Below, piece by piece: positions 7,571 to 16,277 of a stretch of 43,147 nt of DNA. Both the position numbers and the translations under genes were made by a program. This stretch comes from Deltaproteobacteria bacterium (GTDB lineage: Bacteria > Myxococcota_A > Polyangia > Polyangiales > Polyangiaceae), in assembly GCA_003235365.1 (NCBI GenBank), contig QJWJ01000311.1:1-43147 (forward strand), given 5' to 3'. The notes beneath the pieces were generated by a model. That model was not told the DNA's origin and did not search any database. It saw only the letters and a list, made by a program, of their open reading frames with translations. How positions within the stretch are numbered: position 1 is the stretch's first letter; every line of letters starts with the position of its first letter.

Positions 7571-8491
7571 TTACGAATGGTCGGGCAAGACGAATAGCTT
7601 CGCTGCGACCGATGGAAGGTCGACGACTTCCCAGTCCGCAGGCGCCGTGTCGGTATCGTGCAGGCTTCTTCTCACCGCCGCACCGCGATCTGACCCGAGT
7701 AGTGCGAGCATCGGCTCGTTGGCTCGGTCGATGCGCCCGCCCCGGCGAACGATGCATGTCGGCGCGCCGGTGCGTTGGAGCAGTACTCCGACGGCAGCGT
7801 CCGCCAGGCTGTGCCCTGATGACGCATCGACCGCAGTCCGTGCTTCGATGGCGCGTTGGTCGAGCAGCGCGTTGATGGAATGGGCCATTCGCCGCAGTTC
7901 GACTGGACCGAAGTGCGTTCGACACCGCCGATTGGAGTCACCTTCACGGGCAGCGGACAACACGGCGTCTAGATCTTCCAACGGTTCGATGAAGCGCGTC
8001 GCGATGCGCGTGAGCGCCAGAAGCCCGATGGCGAAGCCGAGAAACCCAACGAAGACTGCGCTCCAAGCTCCTGCATTGCCGAGGTGTCTGGCTTCTTCGT
8101 CGACGCGGAACATCGCGTCACGATTCACTCGTCCCAGCCGCATCAACAGGCGTGCGACCTGGATGCGTTCACCGCCGGCTCCCTCCAGCGCGGCGGTGAA
8201 CTGCCCCCGCAAATCGGCCACCAGTGGTCGCTCCGCATCTTCGGAGATGTTTTCCTCGATGTGATCGAGGAGCTCTTCCAGGCGCCTTCGGACGTCGCCT
8301 CGCATGGGCTCGGGCGTGGCCAGTTCAGCGAGGATCTCTTCGGCTGCCGACATCGTTTCGACGTTCTCCTCCATGATTCGTTCGATGGCTGGTCCCATCC
8401 GCACGAACAAGCCGATCGCGCCGAACGCGAGGGCGAGGGTGATGACGAGCAACGTTCCCATCAGCAGGAAGAGTTCTCTTCGAATGTTCAT
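7571..8491 (-). CDS. HAMP-domain membrane protein next to K+ uptake genes
   Basis: 306 aa from ATG 8491; an upstream ATG at 8608 would overlap the RCK gene and lacks support. Transmembrane helices at about 7-30 and 141-162 enclose a mainly helical periplasmic segment rich in Glu and Arg. A HAMP linker covers about 163-215, followed by a PAS-like segment (DAAVGVLLQRTGAPTCIV) to the end. There is no kinase, cyclase or methyl-accepting domain, so this looks like a sensor without its own output. It is the third gene after ktrB and ktrA in the same direction, which suggests a role in sensing ions or osmotic state. Confidence 0.75.
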   Translation of the reverse strand: MNIRRELFLLMGTLLVITLALAFGAIGLFVRMGPAIERIMEENVETMSAAEEILAELATPEPMRGDVRRRLEELLDHIEENISEDAERPLVADLRGQFTAALEGAGGERIQVARLLMRLGRVNRDAMFRVDEEARHLGNAGAWSAVFVGFLGFAIGLLALTRIATRFIEPLEDLDAVLSAAREGDSNRRCRTHFGPVELRRMAHSINALLDQRAIEARTAVDASSGHSLADAAVGVLLQRTGAPTCIVRRGGRIDRANEPMLALLGSDRGAAVRRSLHDTDTAPADWEVVDLPSVAAKLFVLPDHS

Positions 8492-8576
8492 TTCGTGGAA
8501 TGCTCCATGTTGATGTTTGGATCGCAAGCGTTTGGCGTGTGGTGCTGTCGGGGCTGCGGAATCGTTCGCTCGACGT

Positions 8577-9236
8577 TCAGCAGCGGTCGAGCATGTCTGC
8601 GACGGCACTGTCTTTGGACACCATCACCAGTACGTCGCCTTGCTCCACGGTCGTGTTGGGGCCCGGCAGCTCGACCGAACCATCACTGCGGCGTTTGACG
8701 GCAACGACCGTCACACCGAAGCGCGAAGGGAGTTGCAGGCGAGCCAGCGTGTGCCCGATGAACACCGGCGGGGCTACCGCTTCGGTGATCAACACGCCCT
8801 CACCAAGACGCAACTCTCCCTTGATGTCTTCGTACAACAGCTGGTTCGACAAACGGACGCCGAAGTCTCTCTCGGGGTTGACCACCTGATGGGCACCGAC
8901 CATGGTCAGGATGCGTGCGTGCATGTCGTTGTTCGCTCGAGCAACTACCCGTGGGCTACCCAATTGACGCAACAGCGCCGTACACATGATGGATGCGTCG
9001 CGGTGCTCTTCGCCGATCGCGCAAACGCTCACGTCGCGGCGCGCGGGGAGGGCTTTGGCCAAGGAGCGCTCGTCGGTTGCGTCGAGGCACATGGCTTCGG
9101 TGGCGATGCTCGCAGCGTTGGCCACGAGTGTCGAGCTGGAGTCGATTGCGAGCACCTCGACACTGCGGCGCGACAACGCCTCGGCCACTGCCATGCCAAA
9201 CTGCCCCAAACCGATCACGATTGCCTGTCGTTTCAT
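8577..9236 (-). CDS. ktrA: RCK regulatory subunit of K+ uptake (KtrA/TrkA-type)
   Basis: 219 aa. RCK_N Rossmann fold with GLGQFG at 9-14 and the acidic end of strand two (AIDSSS, Asp32), then an RCK_C domain from about residue 137 (VLITEAVAPPVFIGHTLA) to the end. Such subunits form octameric rings that bind ATP/ADP or NAD and gate a KtrB/TrkH-type channel from the cytoplasm. The single RCK pair (about 220 aa) fits KtrA rather than the doubled E. coli TrkA. It begins 13 bp after the channel gene, so the two form an operon. Confidence 0.93.
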   Translation of the reverse strand: MKRQAIVIGLGQFGMAVAEALSRRSVEVLAIDSSSTLVANAASIATEAMCLDATDERSLAKALPARRDVSVCAIGEEHRDASIMCTALLRQLGSPRVVARANNDMHARILTMVGAHQVVNPERDFGVRLSNQLLYEDIKGELRLGEGVLITEAVAPPVFIGHTLARLQLPSRFGVTVVAVKRRSDGSVELPGPNTTVEQGDVLVMVSKDSAVADMLDRC

Positions 9237-9249
9237 GATTCCTCCGAGT

Positions 9250-11343
9250 TCAACCCACGGCGACGTCCTCTTGCGGAAGCTCGATGCTGAAGCGACGTTG
9301 TCGCTGGCTGAGGAACATGAAGAACGTCAATCCACCGACCCTACCAACGAACATGCATGCGGCGATCAGCAGTTTGCCAAAGCCGTCGAGCTGAGTGGTG
9401 GCGCCCAACGAAAGTCCCACGGTGCCCAGTGCAGAGACGACTTCGAACACCGATTGCTCCGGGGCGATGCGCTGAGTCAACTGCAGGAAGACCACTGCTG
9501 TCAGTAGCGTTCCGATGGCCAGCGACATGACCGCTAGCGTCTTCTGACGAGTTCGCTCGGAGAGCCGTCTTCCGAACGCGTCGACCACCCACTTGCCTCG
9601 AACCGTTTCCACCGCCGACAGTGCGAGTACGGCGACGGTGGTGGTCTTGACCCCGCCGGCAGTCCCGCCGGGGCTTCCACCGATGAACATCATCGGGAGC
9701 ATGAACGTGATGGTTGCGGGCTGCAGCGAGGAAAAGTCGACTGAATTGAAGCCCGCAGTGCGCAACGTGACGGATTGAAACCACGCGTTGTTGAGGCGAT
9801 CGGAGAAAGAAAGCCCGGCCAACGCCCCATTCCACTCCGCGGCGGCAAAGAACGTGAAGCCGCCCATCAGGAGCAGCGTGGTCGTGGCCAAGCTCAGCTT
9901 CATTTCCAACGAGACGCGTGACCATCGACCCTGGACCAAGCGCGGCAATGCGATGACCACCGCGGGTGACAAGCCGCCGCACACGATCAGTCCGGCCACG
10001 ACCTGCAAGATGAACGCGTCGGTCTGATACGGGATCAGACTGTCGCTTTGAAGGGCGAAGCCGGCGTTGCAGAACGCTGAAACGGCGGTAAAGACTCCCC
10101 GCCACACGGCACTCGTCAGGGCATCGCCTCGGGCGAGGAACGCGCTGATCAGGAGCAATGCGCCGACGGTTTCGATGGCAAACGTGAAGATGAGCGACCG
10201 GGCTGCCGTGTGCGACAGCGACGAGCTATCGTTGGCGCTGAGCATGTGAACGGCCACGGCTTCGTGCCGTAGGCTCAGCCGATGCCCCAGCAACTGCGCG
10301 GTGATGGTCGAAAATGCGATGATGCCCAGACCGCCGAGCTGGATCAGCAGCAACAGAACGAACTGTCCGAACGTCGAGAACGCGTGTGGAGTATCGAGGA
10401 CGATGAGCCCAGTAACGCACACCGCGCTCACCGACGTGAACACGGCGTCGAGTAGCCCGATCGCGACACCCGAGGCCGAGCTCATCGGCAGCCCCAGTAG
10501 CAAGGTACCGAGCAAGCACAGGGATACGAACGTGCCGACGAACATCCGCTCGGGATACGAGCCGATTGCTTCCCACCACTGGCTGGTCCCCGGAATTTGC
10601 GGCACAGACCGTCGCGACGGCAACGTCAGGCGTTGCACGACGAGCAGCAACGGCAGCCACTGGTTGACCACGTCGAGTTGAGTACCCGCGACTCCACCTG
10701 CCGTCGTCAGCAGTGAGCCCAACAGGGCAATCCAGTGCGCTGCCGGGCGTTGGAGCGGCGCCGCAACGCCTGGCAGTCTCGACCGAGGCCGCAGCCGAGA
10801 CACTGCCGACGTCAGTCCGAGCAACCCGCAGCTCCCGACGCAGATGGCTACACCGATGTTGAGGGGGGCCGACCCGTTGCCAACGGTCAACATCGCGAAG
10901 ACCCAAGCGGCGAAGGCACCCGTCAGAGCACCACGTTGGCGACTCGTGCCGGGCATCGGCGGGATCGACCTCGGCGTGCGTCCCAGAGCCGCGGCGAACC
11001 ACAGTAGATAGAGCAGGGTCGTCACCGATGTCGCGCCAGCGAGGACCATTGCGGGGTCATCGATGGACCGACGCAAGGCGAGACCCGCGGTGACGAGCAG
11101 GCTGAGGGTCGCCAGCAGTCGGCCCCAAGCAGGCTGGAACATGAGCGCGACCGCACTGCCGACCAGAGCTACGGTCAGCACGACTCCGACCGCCAGTCCC
11201 TGCTGGTCGAAAGCGGCCCGCGATGCATCGCTTGCAGTGGCGATCGCTAGCCCTGCCGCCCCGAACAGACATCCCCCGGTCCAGTGGGGTGCCCAGACGG
11301 CTGGCCACTTGGGCCCGTGCGGAAGCTGTCGAACGCTGTTCAT
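9250..11343 (-). CDS. ktrB: K+ channel/transporter subunit (KtrB/TrkH-type) with long N-terminal extension
   Basis: 697 aa from ATG 11343. The C-terminal 435 residues are a typical KtrB/TrkH core with four pore loops: VCVTGL (308-313), FCNAGF (424-429), RTAGFN (528-533) and GTVGLS (640-645). The Gly in each is the selectivity-filter residue. The GGSPGGTAGG(V)K segment after the third pore is the intramembrane gate region. Usual KtrB is about 450 aa. Here about 260 extra residues with some six to eight hydrophobic segments precede the core. Function: Na+- or H+-linked K+ uptake with the adjacent RCK subunit. Divergent from nhaD. Confidence 0.92.
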   Translation of the reverse strand: MNSVRQLPHGPKWPAVWAPHWTGGCLFGAAGLAIATASDASRAAFDQQGLAVGVVLTVALVGSAVALMFQPAWGRLLATLSLLVTAGLALRRSIDDPAMVLAGATSVTTLLYLLWFAAALGRTPRSIPPMPGTSRQRGALTGAFAAWVFAMLTVGNGSAPLNIGVAICVGSCGLLGLTSAVSRLRPRSRLPGVAAPLQRPAAHWIALLGSLLTTAGGVAGTQLDVVNQWLPLLLVVQRLTLPSRRSVPQIPGTSQWWEAIGSYPERMFVGTFVSLCLLGTLLLGLPMSSASGVAIGLLDAVFTSVSAVCVTGLIVLDTPHAFSTFGQFVLLLLIQLGGLGIIAFSTITAQLLGHRLSLRHEAVAVHMLSANDSSSLSHTAARSLIFTFAIETVGALLLISAFLARGDALTSAVWRGVFTAVSAFCNAGFALQSDSLIPYQTDAFILQVVAGLIVCGGLSPAVVIALPRLVQGRWSRVSLEMKLSLATTTLLLMGGFTFFAAAEWNGALAGLSFSDRLNNAWFQSVTLRTAGFNSVDFSSLQPATITFMLPMMFIGGSPGGTAGGVKTTTVAVLALSAVETVRGKWVVDAFGRRLSERTRQKTLAVMSLAIGTLLTAVVFLQLTQRIAPEQSVFEVVSALGTVGLSLGATTQLDGFGKLLIAACMFVGRVGGLTFFMFLSQRQRRFSIELPQEDVAVG

Positions 11344-11709
11344 GGCAAACGTTCTCGTCGTTCTCGCGGTCGGTGAACCTATCGCGGCGTACCCTTTCGC
11401 GAGCCCGCCGGAGGCCACGCTACAACGAAGGTTCGTTGTCTGGCCAGCGCTGGACGCTCCAGTGCGAAACAGCGTCGCTGGGATGGTTTTGCGGAATGCT
11501 AACCCGTTCGCGTAATCGGTGGTCTGGCCGACTGTGCCGTCGGGAACGGTGTCTCGTGGTGCGTCAGTAGCCGGTCCTGGGGTGAAATCGTGCTTGACGT
11601 CGAGGCCGCAGAGGCGCAGAAGGGCGCCCTAAACAGACCGCATGTGTCGGGCCCGTTGTTTGTTTCGGCGTCCGGCTGAGGTCCCGTCGAAAAAAAAGAG
11701 GTCACGATC
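11344..11709. other. Divergent promoter region between ktrB and nhaD
   Basis: 366 bp with no gene. It must hold the promoters of the K+ uptake operon (left) and the Na+/H+ antiporter (right). Visible elements are the 18-bp palindrome at 11422-11439, a 10-bp palindrome CCAGCGCTGG at 11443-11452, and an A-rich tract with AAGAGG before the nhaD ATG. I could not match a known riboswitch. Confidence 0.6.
11422..11439. promoter_or_regulatory. 18-bp palindrome, candidate operator
   Basis: ACAACGAA-GG-TTCGTTGT has eight perfectly matching bases on each side of a 2-bp centre. A 2-nt loop is too tight for a good RNA hairpin, so a site for a dimeric DNA-binding protein is the better reading. It lies 79 bp upstream of the ktrB start and about 270 bp upstream of nhaD. 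Confidence 0.5.
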
Positions 11710-13071
11710 ATGGCCACCGCGCTCGTAGCTGTATTCTCCGTAGGCTACCTGGGCATTGCGCTCGAACACCCGCTGAAGCTCAACAAGGCGGCGTCCGCCT
11801 TGCTGCTCGGGGTCTTGTGTTGGACGATATACGTGTTGGGGGGAGCGCACGACGTCAGCGTTCCCGATTGGTTCAGTCAACGCGCGGGGGATGGCGGCGT
11901 TCACGGGCTCGGCCTATCGTTCATCCTCGAGGGTCAATTCCTGGAGCTCGTGGGGGAAATCGCTGGCCTGCTCTTCTTCTTGATGGGGGCCATGACGATC
12001 GTCGAGCTCGTCGATGCCAACGAAGGCTTCGCGATCATCACCCGGCGGATCACAGCGCAGAAGGTTACCGGTCTGCTCTGGCTAATCGGGTGGCTGACGT
12101 TCTTCATGTCGGCGGTGTTGGACAACCTCACGACGACCATCGTGATGGTGTCGTTGCTCCGCAAGGTCATCGCCGATCCAGTCCGTCGCAGGTACTTCGT
12201 GGGGCTGGTCGTCATTGCTGCCAATGCGGGTGGCGCTTGGACTCCCATCGGCGATGTCACCACCACGATGCTGTGGATGGACGGAAAATTCACGCCCGTG
12301 GAAGTGATCAAGGCACTGCTGGTTCCGAGCATGGTTTGCCTGCTCGCGCCGCTCGCTGTCATGACGTTCATGATGCGTTCGGCTGGGGAGCCATCGCAGT
12401 CGAATCGCCACATGTCTCAGGCCGAGCTCGATGAAGTCGCCGAAGGACTGCCCCAGGACGACCCTGTGCGCCAGACCGTATTCTTCGTGCTGGGTGTTTT
12501 GGGGCTCTTGTCGGTTCCCGTCTTCAAGACATTGACGCATCTGCCACCGTTCATGGGCATGTTGCTCAGCCTGAGTGTGCTGTGGGTCGTTGCGGAGATC
12601 ATGGACCGCAACTTGGACGAGCACGCGAGCAAGAGCTCGACGGGTGTCGTCGCCGTCCTGCGGCGCATCGACATGCCGAGCATTCTCTTCTTCCTCGGCA
12701 TCCTACTCGCCGTCGGGGCTCTTGGCGCGAGTGGTTTGCTTGGACACCTGGCACAACTCGTCGACGAGGCCGTGGGTAATCAGACCTTGGTCGCAATCTT
12801 GGTGGGGTTGGTCTCTGCCGTCGTCGACAACGTCCCACTCGTGGCTGCGGGCATGGACATGTACCCCTTTCCGGACGGCCACGACTTCTGGCTGATGTTG
12901 GCCTACTGTGCCGGCACCGGCGGTAGCTGTCTCATCATCGGCTCGGCCGCAGGCGTTGCCGCCATGGGCCTCGAACACGTCGACTTCGTCTGGTACCTGC
13001 GCCGCATCGCTCCTTTGGCCCTGATCGGATATCTTGCCGGGGCCGGCGTCCACGTTCTGCTCGGCGCTTGA
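11710..13071 (+). CDS. nhaD: NhaD-type Na+/H+ antiporter
   Basis: 453 aa with about 12 membrane spans (ion transporter/ArsB-NhaD superfamily). Recognisable family stretches are SAVLDNLTTTIVM, NAGGAWTPIGDVTTTMLW and, in the second half, SAVVDNVPLVAAGM. The two DN[LV]-type motifs and the GDVTT segment carry the residues needed for Na+/H+ exchange in NhaD. An AAGAGG ribosome binding site lies 11 nt before ATG 11710. It exports Na+ in exchange for H+, and its divergence from the K+ uptake operon fits joint control of cytoplasmic cations. Confidence 0.92.
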   Translation: MATALVAVFSVGYLGIALEHPLKLNKAASALLLGVLCWTIYVLGGAHDVSVPDWFSQRAGDGGVHGLGLSFILEGQFLELVGEIAGLLFFLMGAMTIVELVDANEGFAIITRRITAQKVTGLLWLIGWLTFFMSAVLDNLTTTIVMVSLLRKVIADPVRRRYFVGLVVIAANAGGAWTPIGDVTTTMLWMDGKFTPVEVIKALLVPSMVCLLAPLAVMTFMMRSAGEPSQSNRHMSQAELDEVAEGLPQDDPVRQTVFFVLGVLGLLSVPVFKTLTHLPPFMGMLLSLSVLWVVAEIMDRNLDEHASKSSTGVVAVLRRIDMPSILFFLGILLAVGALGASGLLGHLAQLVDEAVGNQTLVAILVGLVSAVVDNVPLVAAGMDMYPFPDGHDFWLMLAYCAGTGGSCLIIGSAAGVAAMGLEHVDFVWYLRRIAPLALIGYLAGAGVHVLLGA

Positions 13072-13091
13072 GGTGCCGCCCGATCCAGCGA

Positions 13092-13120
13092 GCCCTCGCC
13101 GCGCGACCCGTGGCGAGGGC
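13092..13120. terminator. Hairpin between convergent genes
   Basis: Perfect 9-bp stem GCCCTCGCC (13092-13100) and GGCGAGGGC (13112-13120) with an 11-nt loop, placed between the ends of nhaD and the aldo/keto reductase gene. There is no T run on either side, so it is a structure that may help end transcription in both directions rather than a canonical terminator. Confidence 0.5.
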
Positions 13121-13201
13121 CCAGGTTCGGGCGCACGGCGAGGAAAGGCGAAGCAGGTGCCGGGCGAGTGTTTCGACTTTCGAGACGGGACGCGTTGCCT
13201 C

Positions 13202-14212
13202 TCAATCGACTGCCGAGGGCTGTGCAAGCAGAGTGTCGAGCTGCGCGAGTTCGGCGGCATCGAATCGCGTGTTTTCGAGCGCCGCAATCGTGTCCTGCAG
13301 TTGACTCGAGCGGCTGGCTCCGACCAACACCGACGTGATGCGCTCGTCCCGAAGCAACCAAGCGACGGCCATCTGCGCTAGGGTCTGCCCCCGAGTCTTG
13401 GCGTGCGCGTTCAAGCGTTTGAGTTTCTCGACGAGCTGGGGAGTGATTTGCCCGGGCTGGAGAAAGCGCGGATCTCTGCTGGCTCGTGCATCGCTCGGGA
13501 TACCGCTCAGGTAGCGATTGGTCAGGAGCCCTTGCGCCAGTGGGCTGAACGGGATGCATCCGATGCCCTCGCCCCGTAGCGTTTCCAACAGCGACCTCTC
13601 GACCCCGCGTTCGAGCAGGTTGTACTTCGGTTGATGAATGACACATGGGGTGCCCAGCTCCGACAAGAGCTTCGCCGCGCGCGACGTGGTCGCCGCGTCG
13701 TAGTTGGATAGCCCGACGTACAGCGCTTTGCCGCTTCGCACCGCCTGGGCCAGCGCTCCACACGTCTCTTCGAGCGGGGTCTCGGGATCAGGTCGGTGGT
13801 GGTAGAAGATGTCCACGTAGTCGATACCCAGCCGCTGCAGGCTCTGGTCCAAAGATGCCAAGAGGTACTTGCGACTTCCGCCGTCCCCATGAGGACCGGC
13901 CCACATCTCGTAGCCGGCCTTCGTCGAGATGATCAGTTCGTCGCGATAGTGACGAAGATCGTCGCTCAGGACCCGACCCAACGTGCACTCCGCAGCGCCC
14001 GCTGGTGGTCCGTAGTTGTTGGCGAGGTCGAAATGATTGATTCCCAGATCGAAGGCGCTCAGGAGGATTTCACGACTGTTTGCGAAGACGTCCGTTTGAC
14101 CGAAATTGTGCCAAAGCCCGAGTGACAGCGCCGGGAGCCTCAGCCCCCAGCGTCCGCAGCGCCTGTAAGTGTGCGGGGTGTCGTAGCGGTTCGAGTTCGC
14201 GGTGTAGGTCAT
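13202..14212 (-). CDS. Aldo/keto reductase, YghZ (L-glyceraldehyde 3-phosphate reductase)-like
   Basis: 336 aa from ATG 14212, which has GGAGAG about 5 nt upstream; the open frame further 5' is not coding-like. It is a TIM-barrel AKR with the tetrad Asp62 (FDLANNYG), Tyr67, Lys98 (STKAGYEMW) and His139 (FYHHRPDP). The C-terminal SVLVGASRSSQL is the NADPH-phosphate binding region. The N-terminal RRCGRWGLRLPALSLGLWHN and the GPP.GAAE segment resemble E. coli YghZ/Gpr closely. It reduces small aldehydes with NADPH; the physiological substrate is not given by context. Confidence 0.92.
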   Translation of the reverse strand: MTYTANSNRYDTPHTYRRCGRWGLRLPALSLGLWHNFGQTDVFANSREILLSAFDLGINHFDLANNYGPPAGAAECTLGRVLSDDLRHYRDELIISTKAGYEMWAGPHGDGGSRKYLLASLDQSLQRLGIDYVDIFYHHRPDPETPLEETCGALAQAVRSGKALYVGLSNYDAATTSRAAKLLSELGTPCVIHQPKYNLLERGVERSLLETLRGEGIGCIPFSPLAQGLLTNRYLSGIPSDARASRDPRFLQPGQITPQLVEKLKRLNAHAKTRGQTLAQMAVAWLLRDERITSVLVGASRSSQLQDTIAALENTRFDAAELAQLDTLLAQPSAVD

Positions 14213-14334
14213 GGTGCTCTCCAACTTTGTCGTGCAAGGATGCGTCTGGCAAACGTCTGCGCTGCCGGCGCGTGCCGTCACTCCGGCGCGTCGCTGGGCT
14301 CCCTCTTGGACGTCTCGGGTGCTATGCAGGGCTC

Positions 14335-15411
14335 GTGCGTGACCCATATCAGGTTCTCGGGGTCTCTCGCGACGCGAGCGGGGACGAAATCAAGGCCGCC
14401 TTTCGGCGCCTGGCCCGTGAACACCACCCGGACCGCAATCCTGGCGACGATTCGGCCAAGGAGCGATTTCAGGAAATCAACGCCGCGTATCAGTTGCTCA
14501 GCGATCCCGATCGACGAGCGCGCTTCGACCGCATGGGCACCGATGGGCCCGCTGCTGGCGCTGGTGGCTTTGCAGGGGGCATCGAGGACTGGTTGTCCGA
14601 GATCTTGTCTGGCGGTTTCGCGACGGCCAGTCCGCCCGTCTCCGGAGACTTGAGAGAGGTCCTCGAGCTGGAGTTCGTCGAAGCTGCGCTGGGGTGTCGG
14701 CGCACCTTGAGTTACGAGCGCGCTGACGTCTGTCAACACTGCGGCGGCGACGGAGCGGAACGCGGCGCGCGGAGCGTTTCGTGCGACACGTGCGGTGGTG
14801 CGGGTCGGGTACGTCTGGGTTCGCTGGGATGGATCTCGCTGGGCATGGATCGCATCTGCCCGCGCTGCCAGGGCACCGGTTCCATTCCGTCGGTGCGTTG
14901 CTCGGCCTGTGACGGTCGCGGGCTCAGCGTCCGTCGACGGAACATCGAAGTCACCATCCCGCCGGGAATCGAACCGGGTGCGGCGCAGACCATCGTTGGC
15001 GGTGGTAGTCGCGTCTCACCACGTGGTCCCGCGGGCGATCTCGAGCTCGTCATTCACGTCAAGCCCCACGCGCGTTTCCGACGAGAGGGGGACGACGTGC
15101 TCAGTGACGTCGAGGTCGCATTCACGAGAGCAGCACTCGGCACCGAGGTGGAGGTGGAGACGCTGCACGGCATGGTCACCCTGAAGGTTCCCGCTGGAAC
15201 TCAGCCTGGCACCGTGCTGCCGATACGAGGCAAAGGCGTTCCCCATCGCTTCCGCTCCGGCGCAGGTGATCAGTTGTGCCGGATCAAGGTTCGTGTTCCA
15301 GACGGTACGAAGCCACAAATCGAACGATTGATTCGGCAATTCGACGACGAGCTGTCGAATCCGAGCGAAGTCGGGTTGCTCGGCAAGCTCAAGGAGCTGT
15401 TTTCGGGATAG
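14335..15411 (+). CDS. dnaJ: DnaJ-type Hsp40 co-chaperone
   Basis: 358 aa from GTG 14335, the only start that places the J domain directly at the N-terminus (MRDPYQVLGVSRDAS). The HPD motif is at 31-33. The Gly/Phe segment is short (GAGGFAGG). The zinc-binding repeats CQHCGGDG, CDTCGGAG, CPRCQGTG and CSACDGRG span about 133-196, then the two beta-sandwich substrate-binding domains follow. It stimulates DnaK ATPase and presents unfolded clients. No dnaK or grpE is beside it, so it may be a second, stand-alone DnaJ. proC follows 35 bp downstream. Confidence 0.93.
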   Translation: MRDPYQVLGVSRDASGDEIKAAFRRLAREHHPDRNPGDDSAKERFQEINAAYQLLSDPDRRARFDRMGTDGPAAGAGGFAGGIEDWLSEILSGGFATASPPVSGDLREVLELEFVEAALGCRRTLSYERADVCQHCGGDGAERGARSVSCDTCGGAGRVRLGSLGWISLGMDRICPRCQGTGSIPSVRCSACDGRGLSVRRRNIEVTIPPGIEPGAAQTIVGGGSRVSPRGPAGDLELVIHVKPHARFRREGDDVLSDVEVAFTRAALGTEVEVETLHGMVTLKVPAGTQPGTVLPIRGKGVPHRFRSGAGDQLCRIKVRVPDGTKPQIERLIRQFDDELSNPSEVGLLGKLKELFSG

Positions 15412-15446
15412 CGTCCCACTGCCAAGCCAAGTACACCCGACCCACC

Positions 15447-16277
15447 ATGGACGAGCGAAAGATCGGGTTTTTGGGCGGTGGGAACATGGCGTCGGCACTG
15501 ATTGCGGGCCTGCTCGAAGGGGGGAGCGTCGCTGCGTCGTACATTCGCTGTGCGGAACCCAACAGCGAGCGTCGGCAGAAGCTCGGGGAACGGTTCGGCA
15601 TCACCGCGGTGGAGAACAATGCAGAGCTCGTGGATTGGGCGGATTGTGTCGTGCTCGCCGTCAAGCCTCAAGTCGCGCAGTCTGCGCTGCTTCCCGCTCG
15701 CTCGAAGTTCGGTCCCGACAAACTCCTGGTTTCGATTTGCGCAGGTGTGACGATTGATAGTGTCGCGCAGTGGTGCGGTTCTGGAGTCAGGATTTTGCGC
15801 GCCATGCCCAACACGCCTGCCCTGGCCGGACGAGGTGCAACCGCGTTGGCGCGCGGGGCCACCGCGTCCGACGACGACGTTCGCTTCGTGACATCCATGT
15901 TCGAACGTGTTGGCAAGTGCTGGCAGGTGAGTGAAAACCAGCTGGATGCAGTGACGGGCCTGTCCGGTAGTGGACCGGCGTACGTGTTTCTGTTCATCGA
16001 GGCCCTCGCCGACGGCGGGGTACGCTCGGGACTCCCGCGGGAAGTGTCGATGCAGCTGGCGATCCAAACCGTGCTGGGCGCGGCGCAACTGGCGGCGCAA
16101 AGTGGAACTCACCCCGGTGCTCTGAAGGACAGTGTTACGAGCCCCGCAGGAACTACGATCGAGGGAGTCTTTGCTCTCGAACGTGCGGGGTTTCGGCATG
16201 GCGTCATGGACGCTGTCTGCAGCGCCACGGCTCGCTCTGCCGCGCTCGGTGCGCGCAAGACGTCTACTGACTCTTAA
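15447..16277 (+). CDS. proC: Pyrroline-5-carboxylate reductase
   Basis: 276 aa from ATG 15447. N-terminal Rossmann motif GFLGGGNMASAL (8-19), central AVKPQV and MPNTPAL segments, and the C-terminal signature LSGSGPAYVFLFIEALADG plus SPAGTTIEG that shapes the active site. It catalyses the last step of proline synthesis, reducing pyrroline-5-carboxylate with NAD(P)H. It lies downstream of dnaJ in the same direction and is probably co-transcribed. No proA or proB in the window. Confidence 0.97.
   Translation: MDERKIGFLGGGNMASALIAGLLEGGSVAASYIRCAEPNSERRQKLGERFGITAVENNAELVDWADCVVLAVKPQVAQSALLPARSKFGPDKLLVSICAGVTIDSVAQWCGSGVRILRAMPNTPALAGRGATALARGATASDDDVRFVTSMFERVGKCWQVSENQLDAVTGLSGSGPAYVFLFIEALADGGVRSGLPREVSMQLAIQTVLGAAQLAAQSGTHPGALKDSVTSPAGTTIEGVFALERAGFRHGVMDAVCSATARSAALGARKTSTDS

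Noticed and set aside
11344..11709. Riboswitch in the nhaD or ktrB leader (c-di-AMP or Na+ type)
   Set aside because: The conserved core sequences I know for these classes are not visible; only a palindrome is clear.
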